From Apostichopus japonicus (Eukaryota > Echinodermata > Holothuroidea > Aspidochirotida > Stichopodidae), in contig NC_092563.1 in assembly GCF_037975245.1 (NCBI RefSeq), positions 18,928,094 through 18,992,093 of the forward strand: a stretch of DNA of 64,000 nucleotides. Direction: 5' to 3'. The notes under the pieces were generated by a model. That model was not told where the DNA came from, made no database searches, and saw only the letters and a program-made list of their open reading frames with translations. How positions within the stretch are numbered: position 1 is the stretch's first letter; the number at the start of each line of letters is the position of its first letter. Positions 39,091 to 51,159 of the stretch are shown here, piece after piece. The position numbers and the translations under genes are program-made.

Positions 39091-39708
39091 CGTAGACGTT
39101 GAACTTGGGCGACGATATGGGTGAATTTTTATTAACCCACTGCAGTCGCTAGAAGACAACCTCCCAGCCTACGCAACATATCCTTTTTAGGAGTCGTTTA
39201 CCCTCCACCGAAACTTCCCAAACCCAAGGGGAATATTAAATGTGGTAATCCCTGATGTAAGGTCTGACATCACATGATCACGGACCCTGACATTCATCAT
39301 TCATGCTCAAGGGGGGGGGGGGGAGTGTTTACATCCAGGCCCATACAATTGTGAAACTCCCTTTGTGATATATCTGATCACTTGCGTTCTCTGTCCTGAT
39401 ATTCAGTAAACTGGCCAAACCTCCACTCCTTAACCTCCACTCTTTTTCGTATACGGCTTAATAATCACAAAAACACAATCAGACTCAACAAAACCAGTTT
39501 TCCAGTGGCTGAACATTTTAATCTTCCACAACGCAATATCGACTGTCTAAAGTTTGCCACAATCCTGGGTAATCTGTCTGACCATTATAAAAGAAACTTG
39601 AAGGAAGTCGAATTGATCCTTAAATTCCGTTCACACTGTCATGGTCTCAATAGGGATATGGCTTTTCTTTCCGGGATCAAGCACTTTGAGCAATCTGGGG
39701 GCTTACGG
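39090..39708 (+). pseudogene. Penelope-like element 3, main fragment
   Basis: The plus strand matches the minus-strand fragment 24860-24380: GGCGACGATATGGGTGAATT, then FRSRLPSTE-type residues, and near the end EHFNLPQRNIDCLKFATIL and GNLSDHYKRNLKEVELILK. Frameshifts and stops make it inactive. A G14 run lies near 39311. It is interrupted at 39708 by the hAT-like element and resumes at 41466. Confidence 0.75.
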
Positions 39709-39754
39709 CATAGGCGTACGAGGCGGGGGGGCAGGGGGGTAGACTGCCCCCCCA

Positions 39755-40052
39755 AATTTCCAGAGGACAAGAAAGTCGGGCAAAAGTCCTGAAAAATTCG
39801 GGCAGCCTAAGAGGAGAAAAAATATAGATATATATATATGTCGATACTAGATGAGACTAGTGGAACACTAGTGTTCCACTAGTCTCATCTATTATCAACA
39901 TATATTACGCTCTGTCCAATGGACATAGAGCACTCTGCGCCAAGATAGACGCCAACCTACTCTACTCTAGATATATATATATATTTTTTTTTTTCTCTTA
40001 GGCTGCCCGAATTTTTCAGGACTTTTGCCCGAATTTCTTGTCCTCTGGAAAT
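39755..40052. repeat. Long imperfect palindrome
   Basis: Left arm CCAGAGGACAAGAAAGTCGG ... CAAAAGTCCTGAAAAATTCG; right arm CGAATTTTTCAGGACTTTTG ... TTCTTGTCCTCTGG. At the centre is a perfect 44-bp palindrome, 39848-39891 (half: TAGATGAGACTAGTGGAACA). The right arm holds an extra ~75 bp that matches 33630-33690 inverted. Confidence 0.85.
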
Positions 40053-40250
40053 ATATATATATATATAAATATACAGAAGCTTGCCCGAATTTTTTTCAAA
40101 TTTTTGCCCGACAATTCCATGATTTTCTTTTATTTAGCATCATGCTGCCCGAATATTTCCGTGTAACACCATCGTAAGCGCAGTTCATCTGGGCTACCAC
40201 CCTTTTTGCACGATCAATTTTTTTCTAACTAGTCAATTGTGTACCTGGAC

Positions 40251-40896
40251 CAACGGCGGCGGAACCGGGGGGAACAGGGGGACGTGCCCCCCCACTTTTC
40301 CTCAGGTTAAAAATGTGCCTTTTTTCTACATAAAAATTGAGGTGCCTCAAGTTAGCAAGAGGCCAGGGAACCAGAATGAATACTCGGGAAGGGCCGTTTC
40401 CGGCCATCTGAGGGGTTTGTAAAAACCAAAAATTTTCTAGTACGCTCCGCGCCAACCGATGGTGGCGCTCCGCTCAGATAGTCGTACATACAACTTTGCA
40501 AATCCTGGCTAAGCCCGTGACTTTTAATGAATTTCTGTGGGTCAAAGTCAAAGCTATTTTGAATGGAAAAACTTTGTTAAGATATTAACAAGAAAAAAAC
40601 TTTAATTCGGAAGATTCCTACATTAGCAACTAGCATGATTTCACCTCATTTTGTCTCAAAAGAAAACTTGTTCCTTGTTTCCCAATTTGCGCATTGGATA
40701 TTGCAGTGCTAGTATAGGCATATTTTCCTTTGGGGGGGGGGGGGGGCGTTGATGGAGTGATGTGTATACGCAAATAAGATAATACAATAAGAGTTATAAA
40801 GGGTACTAAATGTAAGACTGCTTCAGTCCAATCGAATTTCTACAAAGTGCCCTTTGCTGTCGGTGCCCCCCAGATTAAAGTGCTTCCGCCGCCTTG
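40251..40896 (-). mobile_element. hAT-like non-autonomous transposon, 646 bp, with exact 8-bp target duplication
   Basis: Inverted near-identical copy of 30596-31250, with ends CAACGGCGGCGGAACC ... GCTTCCGCCGCCTTG, flanked by ACCTGGAC at 40243-40250 and 40897-40904. It is nested inside the element 39709-41465. Confidence 0.88.
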
Positions 40897-41465
40897 ACCT
40901 GGACACCCCCAACTGAGTGTATATAAGAAACATTTTCTTTTTCATGGATGGTGGGGGGGGGGGGGGAGTGCCTACAAGCCTAGTAGTACAGGTTTATCAT
41001 ATTCTTGTTACATTTTATACTGTTTTGTGAGACAAATTGCAGTCTCACCCGGCACAGCGACATTATCCCGCCTACGTGTCGTTGAACAATGTATGTTTTT
41101 CTGGAGTTAGCTGAGTACTGTGTTAAAATAATAAATAAGGTAACTAAATAGGAGCTTAAAAAATATACTGTCCCATTTTTCCCCTTCAAAGTGATGTTAC
41201 CATTTTTTCTTCTTCTAATTTACCAAATTTTTGGGGAAGTGTAAATTTCTAAAACGTGAGATTATAAAATAAAGAATGTTTAGATGCAACTTGCAAGGCC
41301 TCAGAAGTGCCGTTTCCGGCAATCTGAGAGGCATTGTTTGCCAAAAATTTTTTTGTACGCTACGCGCCAACCGATCGTGGCGCTCCGCTTAGATAGTGTC
41401 ACGGGAACTTTCGGGCACAAAAAGTTCTGCCCCCCCCCAAACTGAAATGGTCCCGTACGCCTATG

Positions 41466-41636
41466 GGCTTACGGTATACTAACGGGATTTCAATCACTCT
41501 TTTACACCTGACAAAGGACCAGGGTGTCCGAAAATTTGTGTTGCGTGTAGTTATATCTATTCTAAATATTATGTTGGATTTTTATTTCTATTCAACATGT
41601 GGAACATTTCATCATGCGTATATATATAATACGATT
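41466..41636 (+). pseudogene. Penelope-like element 3, 3' tail after the hAT insertion
   Basis: Continues the sequence broken at 39708: ATTTCAATCACTCTTTTACA, then CCTGACAAAGGACCAGGGTG, as in 25290-25420. It ends at the (TA)n tract 41640-41684. Confidence 0.75.
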
Positions 41637-41638
41637 TC

Positions 41639-41639
<1 letters not shown>

Positions 41640-41684
<45 letters not shown>
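41640..41684. repeat. (TA)n microsatellite between two Penelope-like tails
   Basis: About 45 bp of pure TA where Penelope-like element 3 (plus) and element 1 (minus) meet tail to tail. Confidence 0.95.
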
Positions 41685-41687
<3 letters not shown>

Positions 41688-41754
41688 AATAACGGAAAAC
41701 TGTTAAACAACTATGCTGCATTTAGAGAAAGGCTGGATCTCGAGTGAGATACAA

Positions 41755-43560
41755 TAATAGAATTATAGGTACGTGATTGGAAGTAAAACAGCCAATGTTT
41801 GGTTTTTGCAGAGCTTTCGAGCAAAACTAGCTCTTCTTCAGTGCATGATCACCGAAAGTGACAAGGAGTAGCAGGAATTGAAACTGTTTTATAGAGAAGA
41901 TGTCGGCATGGTTGTAAAGGCAAAGCGACTTATTGATTTCTGCTGAATTGAGCAGAAGTTTTAGAAATTCGGATTATTTTAATCCGCGCCGGATTATTTT
42001 AATCCGATTCCGTCGTAATTGTAAAGGAATTGTTTTGGTTTATCTGGGACGGCAAATCGTTTCTGATGTTTAAACCGAATGGTGCCGTGGTCTTTAGGTT
42101 TAGTTCCCAGAAATTTTCTTTCGCTTTCCTAGATTTATCTGTCCAAGAATCGTTCTGGTCAATGGCAATAACACGCAAATTCTCAATTGAATGATTTTGG
42201 AGATTGAAGTGATTTGCAACAGGTTGGTAGATCTTTTTTGTTTTGATCGCCGATCTATGTTGTGTCATTCTCATTCTAAGAGTGTTTTTTGACTCTCCAA
42301 TGTATTGTAAGTTACAAATATTGCAGTAGATGAGGTAAATGACATTTTTGGATAGGCAGTTAATTTTGTGCCGAATTTGGAACGTGCGTTTGGTTTGGTT
42401 GCTCTGAAAGGCCCCGGTCGAATCGACAAGTAAGCACGTTTTGCAATTTTGTGTACAGGGCGATGATCCTGTAGTTTCTGTTTTGCTTTCCCCTAATGGG
42501 GTATCATCCCGAAAGGATGCCCGAACTAAGATATCCCGTAGGTTGCTGGGTCTTTTAAAAGCGATGACAGGTAATTCTGGGAAAACTGATTTCAGGCGTT
42601 CGGTGCCTTGAAGTAGGTGAAAATTCTTCTGAATGATATTAGCCAGTGGTGGGATACCAGGGTGGAATTCAGTAACCAATGGTACCCTTTTGGAACTGGT
42701 TTGACGAGTTTTGTACGTCAATGTTTCGGTACGGGGTTTGCTTTTAGCCTTTTTGATGGCATTTTCAATAGTACCCCGAAAATACTGTCTGTTTAGGAGG
42801 TGTTGTGACAGTTCTTTAGTGCGTGAATCAAAATCGACTTCAGAGGAGCAAATGCGTCGAATGCGCAACGCTTGACTGTACGGAATATTTCTGGTACAGT
42901 GACGTGGATGGCAACTGCTTGGTAAGAGGTATAGTTGTGCTTGTTCGTGGGTTTATTGAACAAGTCTGTTTTGAGTGAACCATTTTGTAGGGTCACGGTG
43001 GTGTCCAGGAAGTGAACGCCATGTCCAGAAAAATCAGCAGTGAATTTGATAGTGTGATGAAACGAGTTTATGTCATCAATGAAGAGTTTTAGATTTGCCT
43101 CACCATGGGTCCATATCATAAAGATATCGTCAATGTAACGTAACCACGTGTGTGGTTTCAAGTTTTGTCGAGATAAAAATTCTTTCTCGAGGTTTCCCAT
43201 AAAGATGTTGGCAAAAGACGGTGCCATTTTGGTACCCATAGCGGTGCCATGAATTTGGAGGTAGTGTTTGTTGCCAAATACCAGATTATTGTTGGTCAAG
43301 ATAAGTTGCATTAATTCGGCCAATTCTTTCTTCGTGGGGGTTTTGCCACGTTTCGGTTTGAATGCTTTTGTGCAGGCCGAAATGCCCTCTTCGTTAGGGA
43401 TATTTGTGTATAACGAAGACACATCCAAGGTATACCTAACAGAGTAGATAAGGGAAGATTTTTTATTTCCCCAATTTTCCGGATGAAATCCGTAGTGTCC
43501 TGCACATAGGACGGTAGGGCCGAAACAAGAGGTTGGATGAGGAGATCCACGAATTTGGAA
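41755..43560 (-). mobile_element. Penelope-like element 1: RT plus GIY-YIG, 5' truncated, two frameshifts
   Basis: On the minus strand the RT reads LDVSSLYTNIP (motif A Asp), GTAMGTKMAPSFANIFMG (motif B), YIDDIFMIW (motif C), then VHFLDTTV. The linker has CTQNCKTCLL and the nuclease VIYLIYCNICNLQYIGESKN with R-MTQHRSAI. Frameshifts lie near 43450 (before motif A) and near 42905 (before ALRIRRIC). The N-terminal part is missing at the (TA)n tract 43565-43659. The 3' tail includes CTGAAGAAGAGCTAGTTTTG and GCTCGAAAGC. It copied itself by RT and nuclease action when active; it is now a dead copy in the presumed intron downstream of sensor exon C. Confidence 0.92.
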
Positions 43561-43662
<102 letters not shown>

Positions 43663-43698
43663 GCAAATGAATATATAAGGGAAAATGAATATGCTTAC

Positions 43699-44917
43699 CA
43701 ATCTGATACAGGGTGCTGTAGGAGTAGTTTGCATACCAAGCTCCAGAAAAAAGGCAAACTGTAATTGTCATAAACAAACCGAAGATGCAGATGACCGTGT
43801 TCCATTTGGCTCTTCTTTTATCTCCTATTGACGTTTCTATTATCGTTAAGGCCAGTTCTGTTCTCGTTGCAATGATCGACTCTATTGTTTTGCTCATATT
43901 GTCAAACCATTGAATTGCGTTGACGCTCCGTTGTTCAGGTGTCAATCCCGTACATACATTCTCATTCTTCATTACTTGAGCTCGTTTTTCCGACAAAATG
44001 TCGGTTTCTACATTCTTCTCAACTAGCTTGTCCTCATATATCTCAGCCAGTGTTGATTCATAAGCGAATGCGATCAATAGAAGTTGTTCTCCCTGGGCAT
44101 GAACTCTAGCAAACCATTCCACCGATTCCCTAGTTAACTGACACGACGTGTAATACTGAGTACCCAATGCTCTGGCAATACCAAGGAGATCTGTAGCTTG
44201 CAATAACAAGTCTCGAGCTACGATGAGCGACCAAAGTAGTCCACCGTCTAACTTTGCGGTAAATGCAATGTCACCATTTATGATTCCAACATTAATTGAT
44301 GTGTAAAAGTTCACATTATCTTCAGGAGTTACTGAACGGTTATCTACTCCCTTTCGATGTCCAATAATTGTTTCCGTTAACTCATGTAAACTTCTTATGG
44401 TCTCATTTCCAACAACAATTTCTGGAAATTGAAAATCAGATGACTCTTTGATTAGGGTCAGATTTCCGTCGGTTAGGTTACGCGCGTTGTCTAACTTTAT
44501 TGTCTGCGGTTCCAAGGACGTGTTTTCTGACGAGCCTAGGATACCAGTACTGAGCCCACGTTCGACTTGCAAACATGCCACTAAATCGGTTGACAAGGAA
44601 TTAATTTCGACGGCAGTTCTCGTCTCGTCTGCAATTTTAACAACATGGATCGTTTGTATCGCTGTCACACAGGAAAGAATAACAATTGTAAGTAAAGGGA
44701 AGGCAAGCAGAAGTAAAATCTTCACGAAATCTTGTCTCACCGAATTTTCATGCACGTCTTTCAGAATTATACCGAATCCATTCCCCGATGATAAACCGCT
44801 AGCGATACTCCCTGTGTCTTTAAAGTCGGCAGGCGATTTTGGTAAGTTGAGTCTGCTTCCGGTTGAGCCAATCATAACATCAGGCAAGGGTGAAACAGAA
44901 TTCCTAGTGGAGCCCAT
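43699..44917 (-). CDS. NIT-domain sensor exon C of receptor guanylyl cyclase
   Basis: This 1219-bp exon encodes about 406 residues from [10 protein letters not shown]. It has a cytoplasmic tail that differs from A and B (contains [12 protein letters not shown]), TM1 ([17 protein letters not shown]), a NIT ectodomain with [16 protein letters not shown]2 ([18 protein letters not shown]) and donor ATTG|GTAAGC in the same phase as A and B. No stop or frameshift is seen. A (TA)n tract and a Penelope-like element follow directly downstream (left). The start Met aligns with those of A and B. No cyclase exon exists in the 16 kb before exon B. Confidence 0.88.
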
Positions 44918-45595
44918 CTTGAGTAGATGTACACAATAATATCAGTCACTGCAGCCATAACCGGAAATCGTCTGTTTTCAAATGAATCATCATGGGTGAA
45001 CACTTGCTTATAAACCTCGCATTTAGTCTACCGAAGGTCGATCACTAAAATTACACACATAAGAACAATATCAACGCACTGTGCTAGGTGCCGCGGATAT
45101 AAAAGCATCGATGTTTATGAATAGGCCGAAATTGAACAGGTAGATAAATAATACTTCACCAACTTGTTTTATTTGTGACTTTAACGCACGCACTGTAAAT
45201 GGTCTGGATGAACTTATTCCTTATAAACACTTTCGTTTTTTTGCCTGCAGGGCGGTATGGGAAATTTTAGATCAGATTTTTCTAAATTTCAAAAGAAGAA
45301 TTAGATGTTCTGCCGGGTATTTGCACTTCGAGCGTGTATAATGAAAGATAAAGAAACTAATAATAACGGCCACCTACTCATCGAATTTGTGTGCACAAGC
45401 TGTGATTTACATATCGTGAATGGTCTATTCGGTTTGAAATTGAAAGTGTTTAATTTGAACTTATGTGTTAACTTGTGTGTTGTTCAATAGAGATCTCTCC
45501 CTCACTGGCTCTTTGTCTCCTTTGTCCCCTGACTTCGGGGTTCTTTCCTTAATTCACCCATGGCTTTCTATTCAATGCTATTGTAACAGTTCCTC
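44918..45595. other. 5' flank of sensor exon C
   Basis: No similarity to the upstream blocks of exons A and B. Presumably holds the exon C 5' UTR and promoter, but no element can be named. Confidence 0.4.
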
Positions 45596-45599
45596 AATG

Positions 45600-46735
45600 C
45601 TATTGTAACAGTTCCCCACCAGCGTCTTTTACTTAGGCTGAAGAGTATGGGTGTCAATGGGAATTTACTGTCTTGGATCGAGAATTGGCTTGGTAATAGG
45701 AAACAGAGGGTGGTAACTAAAGGCTGTGCTTCTTCTTAGCAGGACGTTACTAGTGGGGTTCCACAAGGGTCTGTTTGGGTCCCTTGTTGTTTGTTGCCTA
45801 TATAAATGACATCAACGGAGATATTTTGTGTACAGCTAAGAAGTTTGCTGATGACACCAACTTGTATTCTGAGGTCTCTTCAAAAAAGCGATTCCGAGAA
45901 GTTTCAAACGGATTTGGATAAGGGTTTTCCCTAGTCTCAGGGATGGCAAATGCTTTTTAATATTGATAAATGCAAGGTAATGCACATTGGTAGTAGTAAC
46001 CAAAAGTATACCTATAATCTTAATGGTGTGGAGTTACATGAGGTCTCTGTTGAAAGAGAATTATGTATCTACATTGACTCATCTCTGCAACATTCTAAAC
46101 ATTGTCTTGAAGCTACTAAAAGAGATAATAGGGTGTTAGATGATCAAGAGGAATTTCAGTTTTCAGAAAGAGGACATCGTAGTTAGGCTTTATAAGCAGT
46201 TGGTTAGGCCTCATCTGGAGTATGCTGTGCAGGCTTGGAACCCAAATTTTGCTAAGGACAAGGAAGTACTTGAAAAAGGTCCAGAGGAGGGCTACTAGGA
46301 TGATTAGTTCCTTAAAGAGTGTTCCTTACTAGAGGCGGTTACAACTGTTGAATCTCACCACACTGGAGCTTAGGAGGTTACGTGGGGACTTGATTCAGGT
46401 TTCAAGATTGTGTATGGTTTTGAAAATTTATCCTTTACTGACTTTTTCATGTTTGCTAATAGTAGTTGTACCAGAGGTGATTGTCTTAAACTCCAAATGT
46501 CACAAAGTAGGATTAATATTCGGCATAACTTTTTTTCTAATAGGGTTGTGAATGAGTGGAACGGTTTGCCTGAGAAAGTTGTACTTGCAAGTAGTGTCAA
46601 TGGGTTTAAGAATGCTTTGGACAAGCACTTTAAGCATTGTAATCGGGTCTGAGTGTTTGTGTCTTCAGTTTTCTTTTCTCTCTCCTATAGGGTCCTTGGT
46701 GGGGATCCCTTTTTTCTACTAAACTAAACTAAACT
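45600..46735 (+). pseudogene. CR1/L2-like LINE, 5' truncated and broken
   Basis: Across shifting frames: GVNGNLLSWIENWLGNRKQ, VTSGVPQGSV (RT motif B), FADDTNLYSE (catalytic FADD box), FNIDKCKVMHIG, LVRPHLEYAVQAWNP, VQRRATRMI, NRVVNEWNGLPEKVVLAS and DKHFKHCN. The 3' tail is (ACTAA)n at 46715-46738. At least several frameshifts and a stop make it inactive. It gives the plus-strand reference for the 3' ends at 38127-39090. Confidence 0.88.
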
Positions 46736-46739
46736 AACA

Positions 46740-47640
46740 ATATTTCACTTATCAACCATTCCCTGGCTTAACAAAGACAACTGATCCTCCAAAAAACAAA
46801 AACAACAACGTTGTCTTTTCTTTGATAACAAATCTATTATCCCCCGCAGGACCTCTTGCGAGGTCGATCAGGGGTTAAACTTCTTTACTACTTTGGAGTG
46901 GCGGGGTGGGGGGGGGGGTGGTGGGTGTGAGCAAAATTGTTAAAGCCGACGTATTTGAATATTTTTCATCAGATAATCATAATTCAGTTTTATTCACATT
47001 AAGAGAGTAGGTATGCAACAATGGCATCGTCATTTTGTTTTCTTCAGCTGGTTACATTTTGTTTTTTTGTTTCTTTGTACTTTGTTTCTTTTCTTTTGTA
47101 ATCTATTTTAAATTTGTAACTGTCATTTGTATTTGTTTTGTGACTGTTATACCTCCAGTGAGGTCAAACAGAGAGACAATAAACTGAACTAAAGTATACA
47201 AATTGTCGAGTATCCCCTTCGATAACTATTAATTAATACAAGGTGACCTAGTAAATTGCTCAATATAGTCTATACGACTTTCACTGAACTAAATGAGACC
47301 TCGATTGTGATTACATTTAGAGATCATCTAATAATGTCAATCTTTTCAGAATGTAGTCTTTTAACTACTCCTTTTAAGTAAGATCATTTAGTGAGAATCA
47401 ATAACTTTAATACGTTAATGATAACATAAAGAAATGTTTGCATTAGGCCTATTTTTTTTTTTTTACAAACAAATAAACATTGACATCAAAGTTGTATCAG
47501 CGTTTCAATCATCCGGTTATTTTAAGGTTTTTATTTGTATTTTGCGTGATTTCTGTTTAGAATTAGCTGCAACAACTCTACAGTAGTGTAATGTCAAGAA
47601 AAACTTTCAACATTTACTATGCAGTGCAACATGTGAGCAT
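46740..47640. other. Intergenic DNA; possible retroelement tail
   Basis: A G-run near 46905-46918. The stretch 47150-47200 (CTCCAGTGAGGTCAAACAGA ... CAATAAACTGAACT) resembles a LINE 3' end. Nothing else. Confidence 0.4.
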
Positions 47641-48125
47641 CTGGCACTATATCAATTGGACATTTTAGTATGCTAATATTATGCTATGTTAGTAGCAAAT
47701 TAATATAAACCACATTTTGCTATGCTAATAAGATGCTATGCTAATAGCAGTGTAATACAAACAATATTTTGGTATGCTTTTAAGATGCTACGCTAATAGC
47801 AACATAATACGAACGACAATTTAGTATGCTATTAAGATGCCATTTTAATAGCAACGTAATGCGAACGACATTTAGTATGCTATTAAGATGCTATGTTAAT
47901 AGCAATGTAATACAAACAACATTTTGGTATGCTTTTAAGATGCTATGTTGATAGCAAAGTAACACAAACATTTTAGTATGCTATTAAGATGCTATGTTGA
48001 TAGCAACATAATACAAACAACATTTAATATGCTACTAAGATGCTTTGCTAATGGCAACAATACGAACGACATCTTAGTATGCTTTTAAGATGCTCTTTGC
48101 TAACAGCAACATAATATAAACTTAG
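47640..48125. repeat. Minisatellite of ~50-bp units
   Basis: About nine diverged tandem units built from TTAGTATGCTATTAAGATGC, TATG(T/C)TAATAGCAA and CATAATACAAACAACAT. Unit length is 48-52 bp. It lies between the sensor-exon region and the 3' end of PIGM. Confidence 0.9.
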
Positions 48126-48294
48126 GCTACATGTGACTATTACGAAGAGTAATAACAATCATTTTCCTTTAAAACAGATGCAGTATTAATTAAACCAATA
48201 ACTGATATTACTATAAAATGTAAGTGCTTTTTCTCTGTGAGATCTCCCACTATAAGGATATACCTGTTATATAATGTCATAATATTGAAGTCAA

Positions 48295-48840
48295 CATAGG
48301 CATACGAGGCAGGGGAAGACTTCCCCCTCCCCCCCAAAAAAAAAATTCAGTGGACTCAAATTCGGGCAACAGTTGTTGAAAAATTCGGGCAGCATCGGGA
48401 CAAACAATAAAATTCAATTTAGAATTAAAAAAAAATCATATATTGAGAAGGTTTTATTATTCCTGATTCTAGCCGGAATCGCTCCCGAAAAAAAAGAAAG
48501 AAATAAAACAGAGAAGAATAAGAATGAGAATTGCTAAACATTTAAATCAGTTCCAAGCTTGACAGCGATAGCACTATTTTGCATCCAAGCCAGCTTACAT
48601 AAATAGAAGTTTCTTACACCCCTCCCCCAGGATGGCATCCCTACTGCATGAGGTGACAAAGGATAGGATCCACCCCTTGCTGCCAACTATTCTAGGCAAG
48701 CCACTGCTTACAAATGACATTTGCAGTCAATCCTCCTCGCAACCGGCACCAGCATGCTTCCTGCAGTTTGTGTAGTAAGTTTCAAAATTTGGGCAATAAA
48801 TTTCTGCCCCCTCAAACTGAGACGGTCCAGTATGCTTACG
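48295..48840. mobile_element. hAT-like element related to 39709-41465, next to PIGM 3' end
   Basis: Starts CATAGGCATACGAGGCAGGG, then CTTCCCCCTCCCCCCC and AAAATTCGGGCAGC; ends TTTCTGCCCCCTCAAACTGA, then GTATGCTTACG. Ends and inner blocks match the larger element at 39709. Flanks GAAGTCAA and GTCCAAGC do not match exactly, so it is older. Confidence 0.6.
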
Positions 48841-48889
48841 GTCCAAGCCAATATAGAACATTTGCTGATGATGAGATGATGAAGCATTA

Positions 48890-49054
48890 TCAGTCCAATT
48901 TCTTCATTGATGATGATGGTGGAGAGTGATTCCTAATGACCGCTCTGAGGATCAGGCAGTTGATTCCAAAGAACAGAAGACTAGCCAGCCAAATATGTAG
49001 AAATGTATTCTGCCCTTGAAATTCCAGCAGATATGCAAAGTAAAGCCAGATTGC
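48890..49054 (-). CDS. PIGM: PIGM exon 5 (C-terminus, stop codon)
   Basis: This 165-bp exon reads [20 protein letters not shown] and [16 protein letters not shown], ending SSSMKKLD and TGA at 48892-48890. The [13 protein letters not shown] block is the signature C-terminal transmembrane region of GPI mannosyltransferase 1. The acceptor TTCTTCAG lies at 49055-49062. Phase 0 joins the exon at 51160-51261 (Q|A). A hAT-like element ends only about 50 bp beyond the stop codon, so the 3' UTR probably crosses it. Confidence 0.95.
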   Translation of the reverse strand, partial: AIWLYFAYLLEFQGQNTFLHIWLASLLFFGINCLILRAVIRNHSPPSSSMKKLD

Positions 49055-51159
49055 CTGAAGAAAGAAGTAGAAAAACAATAGCCATGTGAATTAAATTCTG
49101 GTTCATAAAGGACCAATAGATACTCCGAAAGGCTTAGGGGCCTTTCATTATTACAAAACTTACATACCATGATCAATACTCCAATTCCTAACCGATCGAC
49201 ACCACTTCACTATTTTAGTGTTTCATGGATTAAATCATCAGGACGTATTAATTGCACAAGTAAAAATTGTTTCTTAAAGCAGCATTTTGTGTCCTTTTCT
49301 ATGGTTTTTCTCAACCTCACTGATTCCACGATGCCATAAAGACATACATAACTAGCTTATCTATACAAATCTTACTTCAGATGGTGGCATAAAAGTCGAA
49401 AAATTTACAACTTTCAACTTTGTTTTTCTCGAAGATATTTTCCGTTGGGATCCAAATAAACCTTGCCCATAATATGAATATTTAAAAGCTTCGAACGTCA
49501 TTGGCCAATACGTAATACAACACCATGCTTGATTTGTGTAGATTGTCTATGGTAGTTGTACCAGGGAGCTGTTAAGAGTCCAGCTCGCTGGTTGTACCAA
49601 GTTACCAACTCGACGTTTTGAATCTATTTTTAGCATTGACTCATAACTAAATCTGCATCTCTGATTGGTTGAATTCAAACTAGTGGGTTGGGGAACTGTG
49701 TGCGATTAATATTAAATGTGTAATTTGTCGGTGGACACTTTCCTCATTATCTGCAAATGTCCATAATTACTCACTAATTAACGCTTTTGGCAGGGAGAAA
49801 ACTTGGCTTATATCTTAGTTTGCTGTTTGGGATTGATATATATAAAAAACTTGATGGACTTCCACAAAACGCAAAATGCTGCTTTAACAAAAATTTGATT
49901 ATTATTATACAATTTGCCTCAAAATTGTTTGAAAAGGAACTAGAAAGAAACTGATCACAAGAACATTTATGTGATTTTCTCGTCCAAATTAGACTACAAA
50001 GCAGTTTTGGTATTGAAACGGATAATAATAGCTGACTAGTTGACTAGAGAATTTACTCAATGGTGATTCCTAACAACACCGTGAATTTGTCCATCCACAG
50101 CAGCCTGCAAAAGTTGAACAGTCAACAACTTTTTAGACTGTGGGATCTATTTCAACACTATAGAACAATGATCCAATCATTGAAATACAATATCTCATCT
50201 TGATTGTTAGCTGTCATTCGAAAATAGTTTGGAATCATTAGCCTGTTTATGAGGCCAGAACTCACACCTCGGTCGTCCCATCGATGTATCTCATTTGAGA
50301 AAAGTCACATTTATTGTAGAGATTGTGCTAAATTTGAATTCAAGTAAATATAAATGAGCAATGTGATATGACCCACTGCAAAACACTCTCTCTATTAGCT
50401 ACATGGACTATTTATGTCCTAAGTAACCACACAATTTGATTTCTTCACTCATGTTCAGTAGCGTTGACTATCTGAAACTGTTTGCATACTTGCAACATAT
50501 AATAAAAGGAAAGAATATCAAAATCTGTTAATTTTTATTTTTCCAGAAATCAAGCAGCAACAATAACATGGAGATTTAGCAGGAATAACTCAACTCTTAA
50601 CTCATCTAGAGCATTGTGGTCAAGTGGTTAAGGCAGTGGACTGGTGATCTAAGGTAAATTGCAAGTTTGAGTCCTGGCAAGACCATTATGTTGTGTCCTT
50701 GGGCAAGGCACTTTATCTCCATTGCCTCTCTTCACCCCAGGTGTATAAATGGGGACCTGTGAGATAAAACTGTCAGTTGGGAGCTGTTTAGCTGCTGTCA
50801 TGTTATGTTCGACAGGTTATCTTTGACCAGGGTAATATTGTGATGCGCCTTGAGCACTGTTATCCGTGGATATGTCTGCAATTTATAAATCCTCAATATT
50901 ATTAATATTATTATTATTATCTAGCGAAAAAACACTGTGTAAAGTGGCCATGTTATTGCAAAAATTAAGAAAGATGAATATTGTCTTCCCACAAAGGAGA
51001 TGGGGTACCCCATTAACTGTTTTAGGCACTCCCCTGGGGCATGACACCTTGTCCTCCATTCTTTAGGCAAAATAAGGTAACCCAAAATGAAACTACAAAT
51101 GCCAAATTAATCAGCTAGTATCATCAGAACTTGATGATTTGATTTAGACTGATACATAC
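49055..51159. other. PIGM: PIGM intron 4
   Basis: 2.1-kb intron between PIGM exons 4 and 5. Holds the SINE-A copy at 50628-50920; otherwise nothing recognised. Confidence 0.8.
50628..50920 (+). mobile_element. tRNA-derived SINE, family A
   Basis: GTGGTCAAGTGGTTAAGGCA head, TTGTGTCCTTGGGCAAGGCA, GTATAAATGGGGACCTGTGA, then GGTAATATTGTGATGCGCCT and an (ATT)n tail. In PIGM intron 4, on the antisense strand of the gene. Confidence 0.8.

Larger units (their letters stand above)
39709..41465. mobile_element. hAT-like element inserted in Penelope-like element 3, itself carrying a nested hAT element
   Basis: The ends CATAGGCGTACG ... CGTACGCCTATG are a perfect 12-bp terminal inverted repeat. GGCTTACGG flanks both sides (39700-39708 and 41466-41474). 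The related sequence on the minus strand at 37610-37640 is an uninterrupted site. Inside lie a ~300-bp palindrome (39755-40052), the nested element 40251-40896, a G16 run near 40951, and a shared core at 41285-41400. No transposase. Confidence 0.85.

Noticed and set aside
41755-42000. Hammerhead ribozyme in the Penelope-like 3' tail
   Set aside because: Penelope relatives can carry hammerheads, but I found no CTGATGA ... GAAA core on either strand here.
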